A stretch of 64,000 bases of DNA from Thamnaconus septentrionalis (taxonomy: Eukaryota > Chordata > Actinopteri > Tetraodontiformes > Monacanthidae): the NCBI GenBank assembly GCA_009823395.1, contig CM020508.1, positions 2,461,015 to 2,525,014 on the forward strand, given 5' to 3'. A program made the position numbers and the translations under genes. A model generated the notes under the pieces. It saw only the letters and a program-made list of their open reading frames with translations. It had not been told where the DNA came from and did no database searches. This document shows, piece by piece, positions 12,750 through 23,167 of the stretch. Within the stretch, counting starts at the first letter, position 1; each line of letters opens with the position of its first letter.

Positions 12750-13190
12750 ACTGCGGCAGCATGTGCAATTTCCTGTATTTAGGAAGGAGTTAGCGGCGGC
12801 TTACACTAGCTCGTAGCCGGAGAGACTTTAATCTGTTATTTTTTTCACACCTTAAAGTCAAACATCTTTGGTGGAGTGGACTTGGGTGGGTTGGGGGCAC
12901 CTGGCATGAAAAAAATAAAAGAGTGAAAACAAAAGGTAGCTCTCCTAACGCGGCCTCTCCAGGTGAGACTGCGAGTTGAGCTCGGCGGCTCGTCCACACT
13001 CGACTGGGAGCGTCTCCACGCTGCATTCCTGTTGGCCCGGCAGCCTGCAGCCACCTGCAGCAGTCGTAATAAAACTGTCACAGATGAATGAGAGTTGGAG
13101 CGGGAGTGGAGGTGGGGGGCGTGGGGGGGAGTGGAGTTAAGGAGGTGAGTGGGTGGAGGGGGGTGAGGGTGAGGGTGGCGTTAGCACAGA
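11410..13190. other. Intergenic, simple repeats
   Basis: No gene is seen. The sequence includes (GAAA)n at 12658-12697 followed by (AC)n at 12713-12747. A segment near 12243-12335 resembles 50160-50305, sharing TCACAAAGGGCA and GGAAGGTCCAACA. Confidence 0.45.
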
Positions 13191-13345
13191 TGTCCAAATA
13201 AAGTGTGAATGATTCATTTTGCCGAGATTAGCGGGCGAGACTTTCCCATGGCGGAGGAACTGGGCCGCTTTCATTACTGGCCCGCCGATTGTCATCATAA
13301 ATTGATTTTCTCTCTCTGAGAGACAAATTAAATCGCCCAGGAAAA
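13190..13345. promoter_or_regulatory. Candidate conserved non-coding block
   Basis: Unique AT-balanced DNA with GAATGATTCATT, CATAAATTGATTTTC and AAATTAAATCGC lies between G-rich simple repeats. No coding potential is seen. Confidence 0.3.
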
Positions 13346-13439
13346 TACAAGGGGTGGGGGGGTGAGGGGACTGAAGGGGGAGGGGGGCAGAACAAGAAAG
13401 TGTCTGTTTCTACATTTCTTTTCCTCCTCCGCGGCTCCC

Positions 13440-13560
13440 GTCCCTGCGCCCCCCCCCCCCCTGTCACCCCTCCCCTCCTCTCCCTTCCCCCTCCTCTTCT
13501 TTTTCTTTTTCTTCTTCCTCCATTTTTTTTCCCTTCTCTTCTTTTTTCTTTTTGTCAATT
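13440..13560 (+). repeat. Pyrimidine-rich simple repeat
   Basis: A nearly pure C/T tract starts with a run of about 14 C and continues as (CCTT/CTTTTT) mixtures. It explains the overlapping proline- and phenylalanine-rich open frames. Confidence 0.85.
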
Positions 13561-13740
13561 TCCCCGTGTCTCTCACATCTAAGTGATCCGGAGTGTTCAA
13601 ACTTAAATTAAGATCTTCTGGCAAGATAAACAGTTAAAACCAGTTCCCATAGTTACAGCTCACACAGCGTGGTGATTGCATTATAATCCGACAGCAATCA
13701 ACTCTAAATGAAACAGGGATGATAAGGGCGCTATTTTCTG
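13561..13740. promoter_or_regulatory. Candidate conserved non-coding block
   Basis: Unique sequence with ACTTAAATTAAGATC, GATAAACAG, GCATTATAATCC and GCAATCAACTC sits between a pyrimidine tract and a (GT)n repeat. Homeodomain- and forkhead-like cores are dense. Confidence 0.3.
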
Positions 13741-13749
13741 TGTGTGCTG

Positions 13750-13750
<1 letters not shown>

Positions 13751-13782
<32 letters not shown>
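13751..13782 (+). repeat. (GT)n microsatellite
   Basis: About 15 uninterrupted TG units. Confidence 0.9.
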
Positions 13783-14339
13783 TGTGTGTAAAGGCAGCTT
13801 ATTTCTTTCCTTTGTTCGACTGAGATTTTTATTACCTTCCAATCAGGTCGGCTGCACAGCAGAGGCTCTCTGGTCAAACACGGCGGTGTTGTGGACGGAC
13901 AGAAACCAGGCTGAAGGCCTCAGCTGGGGAGCCCAAACTTTAGACCTGCTGCTATTTTTGTTGCAAGACTGAAGATTTAAACTGGGCTAACGGAGACGAG
14001 GAGGCCAAATTAGACTAAAATCACTGTCAGGAATCTGAGTATCAGCTGACATTGTTTACAAGCTAGCAGTGGCAGCTTCATGATTCTGCCCTTTTCTAAC
14101 CCCCCCCACACAAATGACCACAGGGTGGCTTTTCAAGACGGAGCCACAGGAATCCAAACATGATTCTTATCCGTCCGGCTGATAAATGTCACATCAGAAG
14201 TTTGATTCTGTTTTTGATTTACTTTGAAATGTTTTCTTTCAAACTAAGCTTGCCACGATAAAAACAAAACACCGTTTTCAAGTTTAATATGAAAAATCTG
14301 ATTGATGTATATATACAGAAAAGTTCTTTGGTTGTTTAT

Positions 14340-14680
14340 TTATACACATAAATCAATCTGGCCGCGTCCGACTGGAATCACGCAGTTGATGCAGCAAATT
14401 TTCGCAAACGCTGCTCCACTACCTGGCAATTTCCCGTCTTCAAATTGCCCTGGACAAATGAAAAGGCTGCTTTGTTAATCCCCCAGGGTGAATTAATCTT
14501 CTGCATTTGAACACGTCCATGCGGCTCTGAGGTAAACACACGGTGGCAGGTTGCCAACTTTTTTTTTTCCCTGATTATTGTGCCATCTGGCCAGGTATCC
14601 AAACTGGCAACCTTTCGGGGCGAATGCATCTCTGACTTCCTGAGCACGGGCGACTCTAAAAACCCATCGGGGGTCACATG
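14340..14680. promoter_or_regulatory. Candidate conserved non-coding block
   Basis: Unique DNA contains AAATCAATCTGG, TTGTTAATCCC and GTGAATTAATCTTC. There is no repeat texture apart from a T9 run at 14562-14570. Confidence 0.3.
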
Positions 14681-15262
14681 TCCACGTCCTGGACGGCGAG
14701 CAGGAAGCCTCGGCTGTTGGTCTCTCCTGTCTGTCTTTCCTTCTTGGTATCACGGGGGAAAATGCCACTCATCCCAGATGTCTGCAGGTTGTCAAAGCCG
14801 GAGCAAGTGTAAGACGACGCCAGACACCAGCCCCCCTCCCCCCAACCCTCCAACTGCCCCAACCCCACCACCACCACCACCACCCCACCGACTCCACCGC
14901 CCCAACCTGGTCAAACAAGAGAGGCGTCTGTGAGTGGAAGCCATCATCAGTCATCCTGAAGAAATCATCCCTCCCTCAGTGATTCTCACAAACTGACAAA
15001 CCTTCTCTCATTCCATGGCGAGGCATTCAGGTGTCTCTTCAGTGTTTGAGGTTCTGGGCCGAATCAAGGAAGACAGAAGAAAAAAATAAAAAAGAAACCA
15101 GATCTGATGTATGGAAAATGAAATTAGCAAGGAAAATGCAAGAAAGCAAAATCATTTGACTAAGTTTTGGGATTGTTTACTCTAAAGCCACTTTCCCACT
15201 GAAATTAGGGGGTCAATGCTGTTTTTTTCTTTTAATGCGGGTCAACCCAACATTTGGCATTA

Positions 15263-15938
15263 GGCCCCTTTCCTACTGACCAAAACCAGTGGGGTCTGAC
15301 CCCCGCTGGCAAGCTGCTTAGCCTCCACTTTCACCACTGCTGATGTCAATCGCGCTGAGATCGCATAGATGAAGTGCGACAGAATTCAGAATTCAGGGAA
15401 GTAAACAATGGAGAGCAACATGGAAGCGAGTCCTGCGGTGGCCAGTGTTCTTTTTTGTTGGGCTCTTTTGACTGAAGAATCGTTCCGTCAATAGCCGCAG
15501 AATGATGGCGTCGTTCACATCAGACTTGCGTAGCACCTCTGTGACCGTGCGGCCATTGTTTCGGTGTCTGGTCTTTTTTGTGGGTGAGTTGCGACTGAAA
15601 AAGCCAGAGGACAATGAACAATTTTCAAGCACTGATGGAACGTAATCTAACACCTTTGCTTTGGTACGTGATATACGGCGTGACTGACGAGATATTAAGA
15701 CGTAGCGCACGTAACGCTCAACGTCATCACGTGCAGCAAGTAATGGAAGGTAAGATGTGATGTCTGCCTTTCCCACTGCAAGCCGATCGGAGCGGAACCG
15801 ACTAAAGCTGATTGCTAAAGTTGCTTGCAGGGTTGTTTGACTCTGGTTGATGCGGGTCGATTAAGCCTTTCCCACTGCCACCAGATGCCAATTCTTAGCG
15901 GGTTTAAATAGGGTTTTTTGGCCAGTGGGAAAGGGGCT
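15263..15938. mobile_element. Non-autonomous DNA transposon with about 23-bp terminal inverted repeats
   Basis: The left end GGCCCCTTTCCTACTGACC and the right end GGCCAGTGGGAAAGGGGCT are inverted repeats, extending into AAAA/TTTT. Internal motifs of the form CTTTCCCACTGC recur at 15770 and 15869, as in fish families of this type. No transposase frame is recognised; the 127-residue minus-strand frame inside shows no domain. No clear target duplication is seen. A superfamily is not assigned. Confidence 0.6.
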
Positions 15939-16197
15939 CAAGATTCTTCTCCAAATGTTCTTAGACTCCACCGGGTGATGCGCTTGATGTGGATATGGGG
16001 TTCATTTCTGCAGGTACATTCAAGTCTTGCCACATTCACAAGCTAGAGTTTCTTGGAGTGCAGGCGAGGAAGCTAAGGCAGCTAAAGGTCAAGACAAGAA
16101 GAGGCAGTTGGCAGTGCAGAACTGGACCCAGTAGCAGTCGAGTTGCTTTCAACAATGCTAGAGTCAAGGCTAAAATATTGGTTAGCCAATCAATAGA

Positions 16198-16235
16198 TAG
16201 CTAGCTAGCGCAGTAGACGTCCTGCTAGCTAGCTA
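16198..16235. repeat. Short inverted repeat of GCTA units
   Basis: TAGCTAGCTAGC on the left pairs with GCTAGCTAGCTA on the right across about 10 bases, with a two-base bulge. Confidence 0.6.
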
Positions 16236-16314
16236 GACATGAACAAAATCTCTGCAGCCTTCACATGAGGCTAAAGTTGGACACAAAAATGTTGCCAAAA
16301 ATGGTCTGAAAGCA

Positions 16315-16665
16315 TGCTGGCACAGTGGACACCACTGTCGCCTCACAGCATGAAGGTCATGGGCTTGACACTCGGGACTGGAGCATTTCTGTGTGCGTGG
16401 GTTCTATCCGGGGTTCTCTGGCTTCCTCCCATGGACGAAGAACATGCATGTGAGGCGAATTGGAAACTCTAAATTGTCCTTAGGTGTTTGTGTGAGAGTG
16501 AATGGTTGTTTGTCTTTCTATGTGGACCTGGGATGAACTGGTGACTTGTGCAGGGTGTTACCCTGCCTTTGCCCTGTGACATTTGGGATTGGCTCCAACA
16601 GATCCCTGCAACCCAGAATGCAGGAGGAAGCGGGTTTAGAAAATGGACGGATGGATGGATGGTAC
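16315..16665 (+). mobile_element. SINE copy 3, plus strand, diverged head
   Basis: Starts with a decayed tRNA-like head (GGCACAGTGGACACC, then GTCGCCTCACAGCATGAAGG). It continues through the same body as the 11.0-kb copy in reverse orientation, and ends in a (GGAT)n tail at 16647-16663. Confidence 0.75.
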
Positions 16666-16839
16666 GAAAGTGAAATATCTCTTTTTAGCATTTCTGCTAC
16701 AGAGGCTACAAGGACAGCAGTGAGCAGCCTGAGCCTGGACCGTGGTGGCGGTGGACACGGGGAACCTGTACGCAGGGCGGGGCGTAAATAAAGGGAGCAG
16801 GGACGAGCGGTCACTCAGTTAAAGTGGGGTTAGCGCCAC

Positions 16840-17160
16840 ATGAAATATGCTTCCAATTATGGCGATGGGTGTAAGGAGCTAATAAAGTGAGCGTCCCTAC
16901 AAGACACTAAACCCTAATGGATCCCAACTCATTTGCCTTTGACTGATGAATTCCCCCCTCGTGCGGTTTTGCGGGGGTTGTTGAATCATTATGAAATTCA
17001 TCACGAGGTGTCGCGACTCGTTAGAGATTCACCGCGTCCCATTAAATGTCGGTACGACGGCACGTGGCGGCCCTTCTGTTTGTGTTTGCACAAACCGGGC
17101 ACGTCGGAAATAAGTGTGTAGGGCAATTATCCTACAATTAAAGCACTTAAAGGAAGAGGC
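16840..17160. promoter_or_regulatory. Candidate conserved non-coding block
   Basis: About 320 bp of unique DNA includes TTCCAATTATGGCG, GAGCTAATAAAGTG, GAATCATTATGAAATTC, CAATTATCC and CAATTAAAGC. TAAT/ATTA density is high and there are no simple repeats. It is one of the clearer enhancer-like blocks upstream of lmo4. Confidence 0.4.
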
Positions 17161-19360
17161 CCGGGTGTTTTTTTTTTTTTCTTTTTTCTTTGCTCTTCTT
17201 CGGTCATTTAGTCCCTGAATTCCATCAATCCAAATCTCTCTGCCTCACTCTGTTGTTGAAGTGCTTTCTGGCTTTGTCGAGCACATTCATTACTGTCAAG
17301 GGCTTCTGGCGTGTCTGAGAATGTGCACCATGATCCGTCAAAAAAAAAAAAAAAAAAACCCTACAAAACCCCTACAAAACCCATTACGTCCTCTATAAAA
17401 ATGTTGTGACAGACTGCACAGCTTCATTTAACGGCTTTACGGGAAACGCTTCCCCGTTGAGAGCCCAGATCCTGTGCAGACATGAGCTGAGGGTAATTTA
17501 GAGGAACAAAAGTCTTCTTCTATTGTTTAGAACTCCACCAAGGGATTCAATTCCATGTTTAAAAAAAGAGAAGAAAAAAAAAAGCCACCAAAACACAGAT
17601 ATGGAAGAGTCCTGATCTTCGCTGGTGATTATCAAGGCAATGAACAGCCTCTTCAAACATAATGCTGGATCTGACCCTGATCACGTGACTCGCATCGCCG
17701 AAACGTCGCCTGCGTGAACCCGTTTCACCTCAGCCACTCGCGTCCGAACTGCGGACACTACGATAAAGAGGCCTAACCAAATAGAATATGTGCATAACAG
17801 ACACGGCATCATCAATATCTGCGAGGAATGTCCGGATGCCAAACGTTTGCCAAATAATTTTTGATGTTCTAGCTGCCTGTAAACCTTCAGACACACCACA
17901 GTCCCTACTATGTTCAACTTTCAAAGTCTTTATGCCATGCAAGGCTAAAGCAAGATCCGTACAAACGACATGCTAATTTAGCTTCCAAAATCATCCCAAT
18001 GAAACCTCCAAAAAGGGCAAAAATAACAGCAAGTGAATGAAGAAATGCCAGCAATTCTGGCGCACTTTGGAATGATCTGAGCAGAGTAGGTTTCGAGGGA
18101 ACCATAACCGACCCTGGATTTCTTTATTCAGTGAATGTTTTTATCTTCAAACAGGCATATCGGTGCTGACACATTTTTGGAGTCCAAAGCGCTTGCAGTC
18201 ATGAAAAACCAGAAGTGCAAGCGCCGGTCTCGGAGAAAACCCACTGGCACTGAGAGTTTATTGAGTTGTTGATTTCCACTGACCGGAGCAAACTTGTTCA
18301 GGGGCTCAATTACCAACAATAAGAATATGATCAATACCGGCAAATAAACGAAACTGGGAATTTTTTTTTTTTCTTCTTTTTGTGGGGTGGGGCGGGGCGG
18401 GGCTGGGGATATTGAGCGGAACAGTCAATGTTTTGCGATCCAAGTGGAGTTGGAACCACATGGGACGTGGAAACGAAGTGCAGGAAAATATACCGCAAGA
18501 CAAAGAGGCAGAGCCATGAACTCCAGCTGAAGCTTTTGATTGGGCTCATTTGGACTCTCAGTCTGCTTATTTTCATGCAATTTCAACACGTCGCACGACA
18601 TTCTCCCATAACCATGAAACCGAGAGTATTGATGTATTAAAGAGAAATGTGGTCTTACTGCTCACCGCACCGGCACAAGAACAAGAACGAGAAGCGTCCT
18701 TTTAAGTCTGTGTTTTTTTTGGAGTTTTTAAGTGGGGTTATCAACTCCACAAAATTATTCTCCCAAATGTGGCCATAAAAATGCTTCAGTCTTTGAAAAT
18801 GGGTGGCCTCCTTTCTATTATTCCAACGCTGCAACATGATTTAAGCGTATTGTTTGCAGGGGGAGGACTGTGCTGTGCGCTCGCTTGTGCTAACTTACTT
18901 TAGCATGCAGTTGTGGTTGAAAAGGGAAAGAGCACTTCTTCAGAATATACAGTGTCTTTTTTCCAAAAGTTTGAAAAGTAAATAAGAATGCTAATAAACT
19001 GTGACATTATATTGTTTATATTTAACAATTACTCTGTCATTTACCACAGATGCTATGGTAGCTATGCTAGGTTGGGTGGGAATACAATGTTATTAAAGTA
19101 TTGATTCATCGTATAAGTGTTTTTGTTATGTGTTTTCAATCAGTGTTTTCCACTTTTCCCCCCACTCACATACATTTGGCCACAGTTTTTAAGCGACTGG
19201 TTCAAAAGACACTGATGCTCAGGACTGACACAACCAAGACACAAAAAACTGCGTCGTGTTTTGGCAGCTAAGCTAACAGTAGCTCTGTTAAAGCTTCACA
19301 TTTGGCCGCTAAGACAAGGAGCCGTGCCGCAGATTCTCACATCTGAGAGCGGCGAAAGCC
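17161..19360. other. Intergenic, nothing recognised
   Basis: T-run at 17170-17190, A18 at 17340-17358, other homopolymers and AT-rich unique DNA. No coding gene or element is identified. Confidence 0.4.
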
Positions 19361-19374
19361 CAAGTGTGTCTCTC

Positions 19375-19562
19375 TGCAGAATGGTGAAATACTTTTTCAG
19401 GATAAGTAGCAATTTAGTTTAGGAGATTTCATTTGGAAAATCTCTCCGCCGCTGCCGCCGCCATCCTCCTCCTCCCCACTCACTCAGTCTCTATCTGCAG
19501 ATTATCAGAGCTCTTATCGTTCCTCATCAGTTGGCTCCGCTAACTGAATAACAAACTCTCAA

Positions 19563-19605
<43 letters not shown>

Positions 19606-19810
19606 CGAGTGCAATCCTATATCACAAAACTCTGGGACAAGGCCGGCCGTGCTTTGATAGTCTGAGAGGGAAATGACGGCGAGCTATTATTTAGTTAGCG
19701 GATGGAGGCCCCGCGGTGTGTAAACTGGCAGATTGAAAGTGGCCTCTTTGTGCTTTCAGTGTCATGTTAATGGAATATAACGTGGAATTGAAGTTGAACC
19801 ACCGCAGCCT
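19375..19810. promoter_or_regulatory. Candidate conserved non-coding block split by (AC)n
   Basis: Unique sequence before and after the microsatellite at 19566-19599 includes AGCAATTTAGTTTAGG, CAGATTATCAGAGC, GCTATTATTTAGTTAGC and CATGTTAATGG. The texture suggests constrained non-coding DNA interrupted by an (AC)n expansion. Confidence 0.3.
19566..19599 (+). repeat. (AC)n microsatellite
   Basis: About 17 uninterrupted AC units. Confidence 0.9.
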
Positions 19811-19946
19811 CTGATGCTGCTGCTGCTGCTGCTGCTACTCACCACCACCACAGGACAAGCGGCTTCATTATGAGACGCTGTGGTCTCCTTTTCATCCACT
19901 GGAGATCGGCCCTGTGGGGAGCATCAACACTGCGGGGCCACATCTG

Positions 19947-19985
19947 ACACTCTCTCTCTCTCTCTCTCTCTTACCCTCTCTCTCT
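19947..19985 (+). repeat. (CT)n microsatellite
   Basis: Interrupted CT units. A (GA)n run follows at 20098-20117, about 110 bases on, which could pair with it. Confidence 0.8.
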
Positions 19986-20164
19986 CCTCCACTCTTTAAA
20001 CACTCGAGTGGCGCTCGGCCGTACTGTTGACTGTTGGCGTCTTGTTGTGTCTTCTCACGGAGCCACCGCAGGATGACCGGACACGACCTCATCATCGGAG
20101 AGAGAGAGAGAGAGAGACCATGATCAATTTCTGAGGGGTGACCCCGCCCCCGTACCCACACCTC

Positions 20165-20400
20165 CTCCTTCCCTCTCCTCAGGAACAAGTAGCCCCTAAT
20201 TATTTTTGCGAGGAGAACACGCAAAGTAATTTCTCCTGCCCACTGATGAAAAGCTCATTAAAAAAACAGGGGCTGGGAACAAACAAAGCTTTTCCTGTGA
20301 GGCCTCTTTTCAAATCCATTTCACAATTCTTCCCCCTGTTTTTTAATCGTTTATATCAATTAATCATCCCTCGGAAGGCAAAAGATATTCTTTGCCATCC
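20165..20400. promoter_or_regulatory. Candidate conserved non-coding block
   Basis: Unique DNA with CCCCTAATTATTTTTGC, AAGTAATTTCTCC, CTCATTAAAAAA and TATATCAATTAATCATCC lies upstream of a T15 run. Confidence 0.35.
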
Positions 20401-20479
20401 TCTGTGCCTTTTTTTTTTTTTTTAACAAAATTGAAAAAAGGAAAAAACTAAAAGAAAAAAAGTTTTTTTGTTTTTTTTT

Positions 20480-20750
20480 GTTCTGAGCTAGTCGCCGAGC
20501 CTTGATGAGAGGAGTGTCAGGAGAGTGGTGGCTCAAACCAAGGTGGAGTAGCTCTGCCAAAAGGGAAATCAGCGTGATGCGGCACAATCTCTTCGGAGCA
20601 GCGAGAATAATCGCAACAATTAAGAGTCAAGAAAAAAATATCTTTTTTTCCCCTCCATACATCTGATGTCTTCCTAATGAAGCCAGGGGCAGCGCATCAT
20701 AATGGAGCCGTTTTGTCATGTAAAACCACACAAGCCTGAACTTTTTCTTT
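20480..20750. promoter_or_regulatory. Candidate conserved non-coding block
   Basis: Unique sequence with GCAACAATTAAGAG and GCATCATAATGGAG, flanked by homopolymer runs. Confidence 0.25.
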
Positions 20751-20895
20751 GTGCGGCGAAACTTTCATCCAATAGAAACACTTCCCCCACCTTCTCTCTA
20801 CCCCTCCAATCACACTGAGATCATCGTAGCAAAGCCCGACTGCAGACTGCAGACACTTTTATACAACCTAGTCCCCCAAAACAAACCATCTTAAT

Positions 20896-21304
20896 GAGGG
20901 GTGGGCAAACTTTTTGACTGGTGGGCCACAACGGGTTCTAAAATTTGACAGCGGGGCCGGAGCAGGAGCAGATGGATGGAGTGTTTTAGTGACCCATCTC
21001 ATAGGAGAAAATATGTCATGGGACATGTAGAAAACATGTGCTTTAATGCCAGTTGAAAATGAGCAAAAGCGTCACAGCAAAATATCTCTTTTTTCAAGTA
21101 CTAACAGTTACCGCCATTTAAAAGTAATTTAGAGTTATGTTATTCTTCAGGATATCATCGTCATCAATGTGGCAGAAAACGTGAGAATGCAGGAAAACTA
21201 AAACATTAATAAGGTTGGTTAATATCGTTTCAAGTTTGGCGGGCCGGATTAAAAAGCTTTAATGGGCCGCATATGGACCCCGGGCCGTAGTTTGCCTGTG
21301 CCAG
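20896..21304. mobile_element. hAT-type non-autonomous element (409 bp)
   Basis: The left end GAGGGGTGGGCAAAC and the inverted right end GTTTGCCTGTGCCAG fit the CAGGGGTGGGCAAAC terminus of Charlie-like hAT elements. Subterminal GGCCGCATATGGACCCCGGG is typical. Flanks ATCTTAAT and ATCTTTGC share five bases, a possible decayed 8-bp target duplication. No transposase. A related inverted copy lies at 48.02 kb. Confidence 0.7.
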
Positions 21305-21394
21305 ATCTTTGCGCATTATTTAGAAATGTAATTTGACAACAATTTCACAATACCGCTCAGACAATTATGGCTTACGGTGGTAACAACAGCAAAA

Positions 21395-21430
21395 CAACTA
21401 AACTAAACTAAACTAAACTAAACTAAACTA
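21395..21430 (+). repeat. (AACTA)n pentanucleotide microsatellite
   Basis: About seven AACTA units. Confidence 0.9.
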
Positions 21431-21434
21431 TCCT

Positions 21435-21735
21435 CCCTCAACCTGCAACACTGAAGAATTATGGGATTTAAGCCAGATCGAGGTCATGCGCAGGCAGATT
21501 ACCATTAATAGGTGTCGAAACCAATGACCCGAGGCCTGATGAGCTTGTAACGTGACAAGCAAGGAGCCCGGCTCGGCTCGGCCTGGCCTGGCCCGGCCTG
21601 CAATTACTCCCAGTGACGGACGATGGCGCCACTCGGCAGCGAATTCGGTCCCCGCTGATATTTCCCAGCGGTTGGAGTCACCCCTCCGTAAACTAAAGTA
21701 CTTATTGAATGTCAACTAATTAAAGTCAGGACGTG
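21435..21735. promoter_or_regulatory. Candidate conserved non-coding block upstream of the promoter
   Basis: Unique sequence includes ATTACCATTAATAGG, ATGAGCTTGTAACGTG and TCAACTAATTAAAGTC. A GGCCTGGCCTGGCCC run lies at 21580-21596. Confidence 0.3.
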
Positions 21736-22037
21736 AGATGAATGCGGCATTGCGGGATTGTTGCCATGCAGCTTTCGGGGGTTGGAGAGGGAGAGCGCGT
21801 GAGGGGGAAAAGAGCGGCAAACGATGAGATCATGGCGGCGGCGGCGGCGTTCACGTCGATAAGAACTTAGACTAGCGACGGCAACAATGGTACTTTGCGG
21901 GTGTTATGAGGGAAAATGTAACACGTTAAATTATTAGTTGAGGAGTTTTGTTTTTTTTTGCGGGGAGGGGGCGGGGCGCATACCGAGAGAACAGGGCTGA
22001 TTTGAGGCGCTTTTTTAGGACGACTGTTTTCTCCCGC

Positions 22038-22040
22038 TGT

Positions 22041-22086
<46 letters not shown>

Positions 22087-22140
22087 GGCGTCCTCTCTCT
22101 CTCTCTCTCCCTCTCTCCCTCTCTCTCTCTGTCTCTCTCA
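22038..22140 (+). repeat. Compound (GT)n-(GA)n-(CT)n microsatellite next to the promoter
   Basis: (TG)n at 22038-22065, then (GA)n at 22066-22087, a GGCGTC spacer, and (CT)n with CCT interruptions to 22140. The GA and CT halves are complementary and could extrude as a hairpin. Confidence 0.9.
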
Positions 22141-22239
22141 CTCCGTTTCATCTCGCCGACGTTCCGTTCCGTCCGCCTCTCGTCGTTTCCATCCTCCTCC
22201 TCCTGCTCCCGGGTCCATGTCGTTGCGCCGCTTTCTGAT

Positions 22240-22443
22240 TGGCCCGCGCGATTATGCGAGTAAAAAAAAAAAAAAAAAAAAAAAAAAATTAAATAAAATT
22301 AAAAAATAATAATAAAAATAAAAATGAGCCGCGCTCCTATTGGCCGACGAGGCGTCTACGTCGCGTCGCTCTAAAGGAAGGGAAGAAGGGGAGGAAAAAG
22401 GGGGTGGGCCGCCGGCGGTGAAGAGAGAGAGAGGGGGTGTGGG

Positions 22444-22475
<32 letters not shown>

Positions 22476-22560
22476 TTTTTAAACCGGAGGTTTCTTCCTG
22501 TCAGCGACACATGTAGGGAGCGGAGAGCAGGCGAACGGGACACACACGCACGCACGCACG
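22240..22560 (+). promoter_or_regulatory. Probable lmo4 core promoter, CpG-rich, with two inverted CCAAT boxes
   Basis: This GC- and CpG-rich DNA lies just upstream of the probable untranslated exon. Inverted CCAAT boxes (ATTGG) occur at 22238-22242 and 22339-22343, either side of an A27 run and an AT-rich spacer. No TATA box is placed convincingly, as is usual for CpG-island promoters. The start site cannot be fixed by eye; I infer roughly 22.4-22.6 kb. A (GT)n-(GA)n-(CT)n compound microsatellite sits immediately upstream at 22038-22140. Confidence 0.5.
22262..22288 (+). repeat. A27 homopolymer between two CCAAT boxes
   Basis: About 27 A residues, followed by an AT-rich (AATAA)n-like stretch to 22326. 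Confidence 0.9.
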
Positions 22561-22685
22561 CAGGACCGTCACCCTCGACTGACTGACTCGCGGGCTCCTC
22601 TCCGTCCTCCTGCCTCCGGTGACGGCTTCAAGGGAAACAGACCCAGAACAAGTTGTCGTTTGAAAGGAGCAGACTGACTGACGAC

Positions 22686-22754
22686 ATGCGCAGATCCGCC
22701 GCGGTGCTCGTGTCTGGCAATGGACTCCGTGTGTCCGGGAAGAAATTGCAGTAA
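22686..22754 (+). other. Upstream open reading frame 1 in the lmo4 leader (22 codons)
   Basis: ATG at 22686 opens a frame beginning MRRSAAVLVSGNGLR and closing at TAA 22752-22754. It overlaps uORF2 in another frame. It would reduce or tune initiation at the lmo4 ATG if the transcript starts upstream of it. Translation is not shown. Confidence 0.35.
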
Positions 22755-22851
22755 AGCGGCGGCGGCAGCAGCAGCAGCGGCGGCGCCGGCGGTGGTGGTG
22801 GCGGTAGAAGAAGAAGAAGACCGGGATCCGTCCAGTGGAAATACTATCTGA
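22720..22851 (+). other. Upstream open reading frame 2 in the lmo4 leader (43 codons, polyalanine)
   Basis: ATG at 22720 opens a 43-codon frame starting MDSVCPGRNCSK. It contains ten alanines encoded by GCG/GCA repeats, then valines and an E-run, and stops at TGA 22849-22851. It lies wholly in the probable untranslated exon. Its composition follows the triplet repeat, so a functional peptide is doubtful, but a cis effect on translation is possible. Confidence 0.35.
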
Positions 22852-23001
22852 TCACTCCATTTGCTCAGCTGCAGCGGCGGCAGCAGCTGCGAAAAAAAAA
22901 AAGTCCTCGCTCAGGGTTCTATTTTTTTTTCTTTTTTCTTTCTTTCTTTTTTCTTTTTTTCTTCAGTGGCGCCAAAGGGAGAATTGGAGGCCGAGCAACA
23001 T

Positions 23002-23032
<31 letters not shown>

Positions 23033-23167
23033 CCTGTACTTTGTTGTTTCTTCCTCTTCGTCCGTTCCTTCCTTCTTCTCCTGTTGAAGCCACGTTACCT
23101 CCACCGTCCACAGTCGTCAACTTCACAGCCATTATTATCACTACTCTGAGAAGAGAGTGAGGACGAG

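Larger units (their letters stand above)
22560..23167 (+). other. lmo4: Probable lmo4 untranslated first exon (5' UTR)
   Basis: The region ends at a perfect donor, GACGAG|GTGAGTGCC, with the exon end at 23167. The next good acceptor is CTGCTCCAG at 24806, ten bases before the lmo4 start codon. Known vertebrate LMO4 transcripts start with a non-coding exon, which fits. The leader holds GCG/GCA triplets (22755-22800), an (AGA)n stretch, poly-T (about 23004-23031) and two short upstream open frames. The 5' boundary is approximate. Confidence 0.6.

Noticed and set aside
15393..15776. 127-codon minus-strand frame in the TIR element
   Set aside because: No transposase motif is recognisable and the element is short, so it is probably a chance frame in a non-autonomous element.
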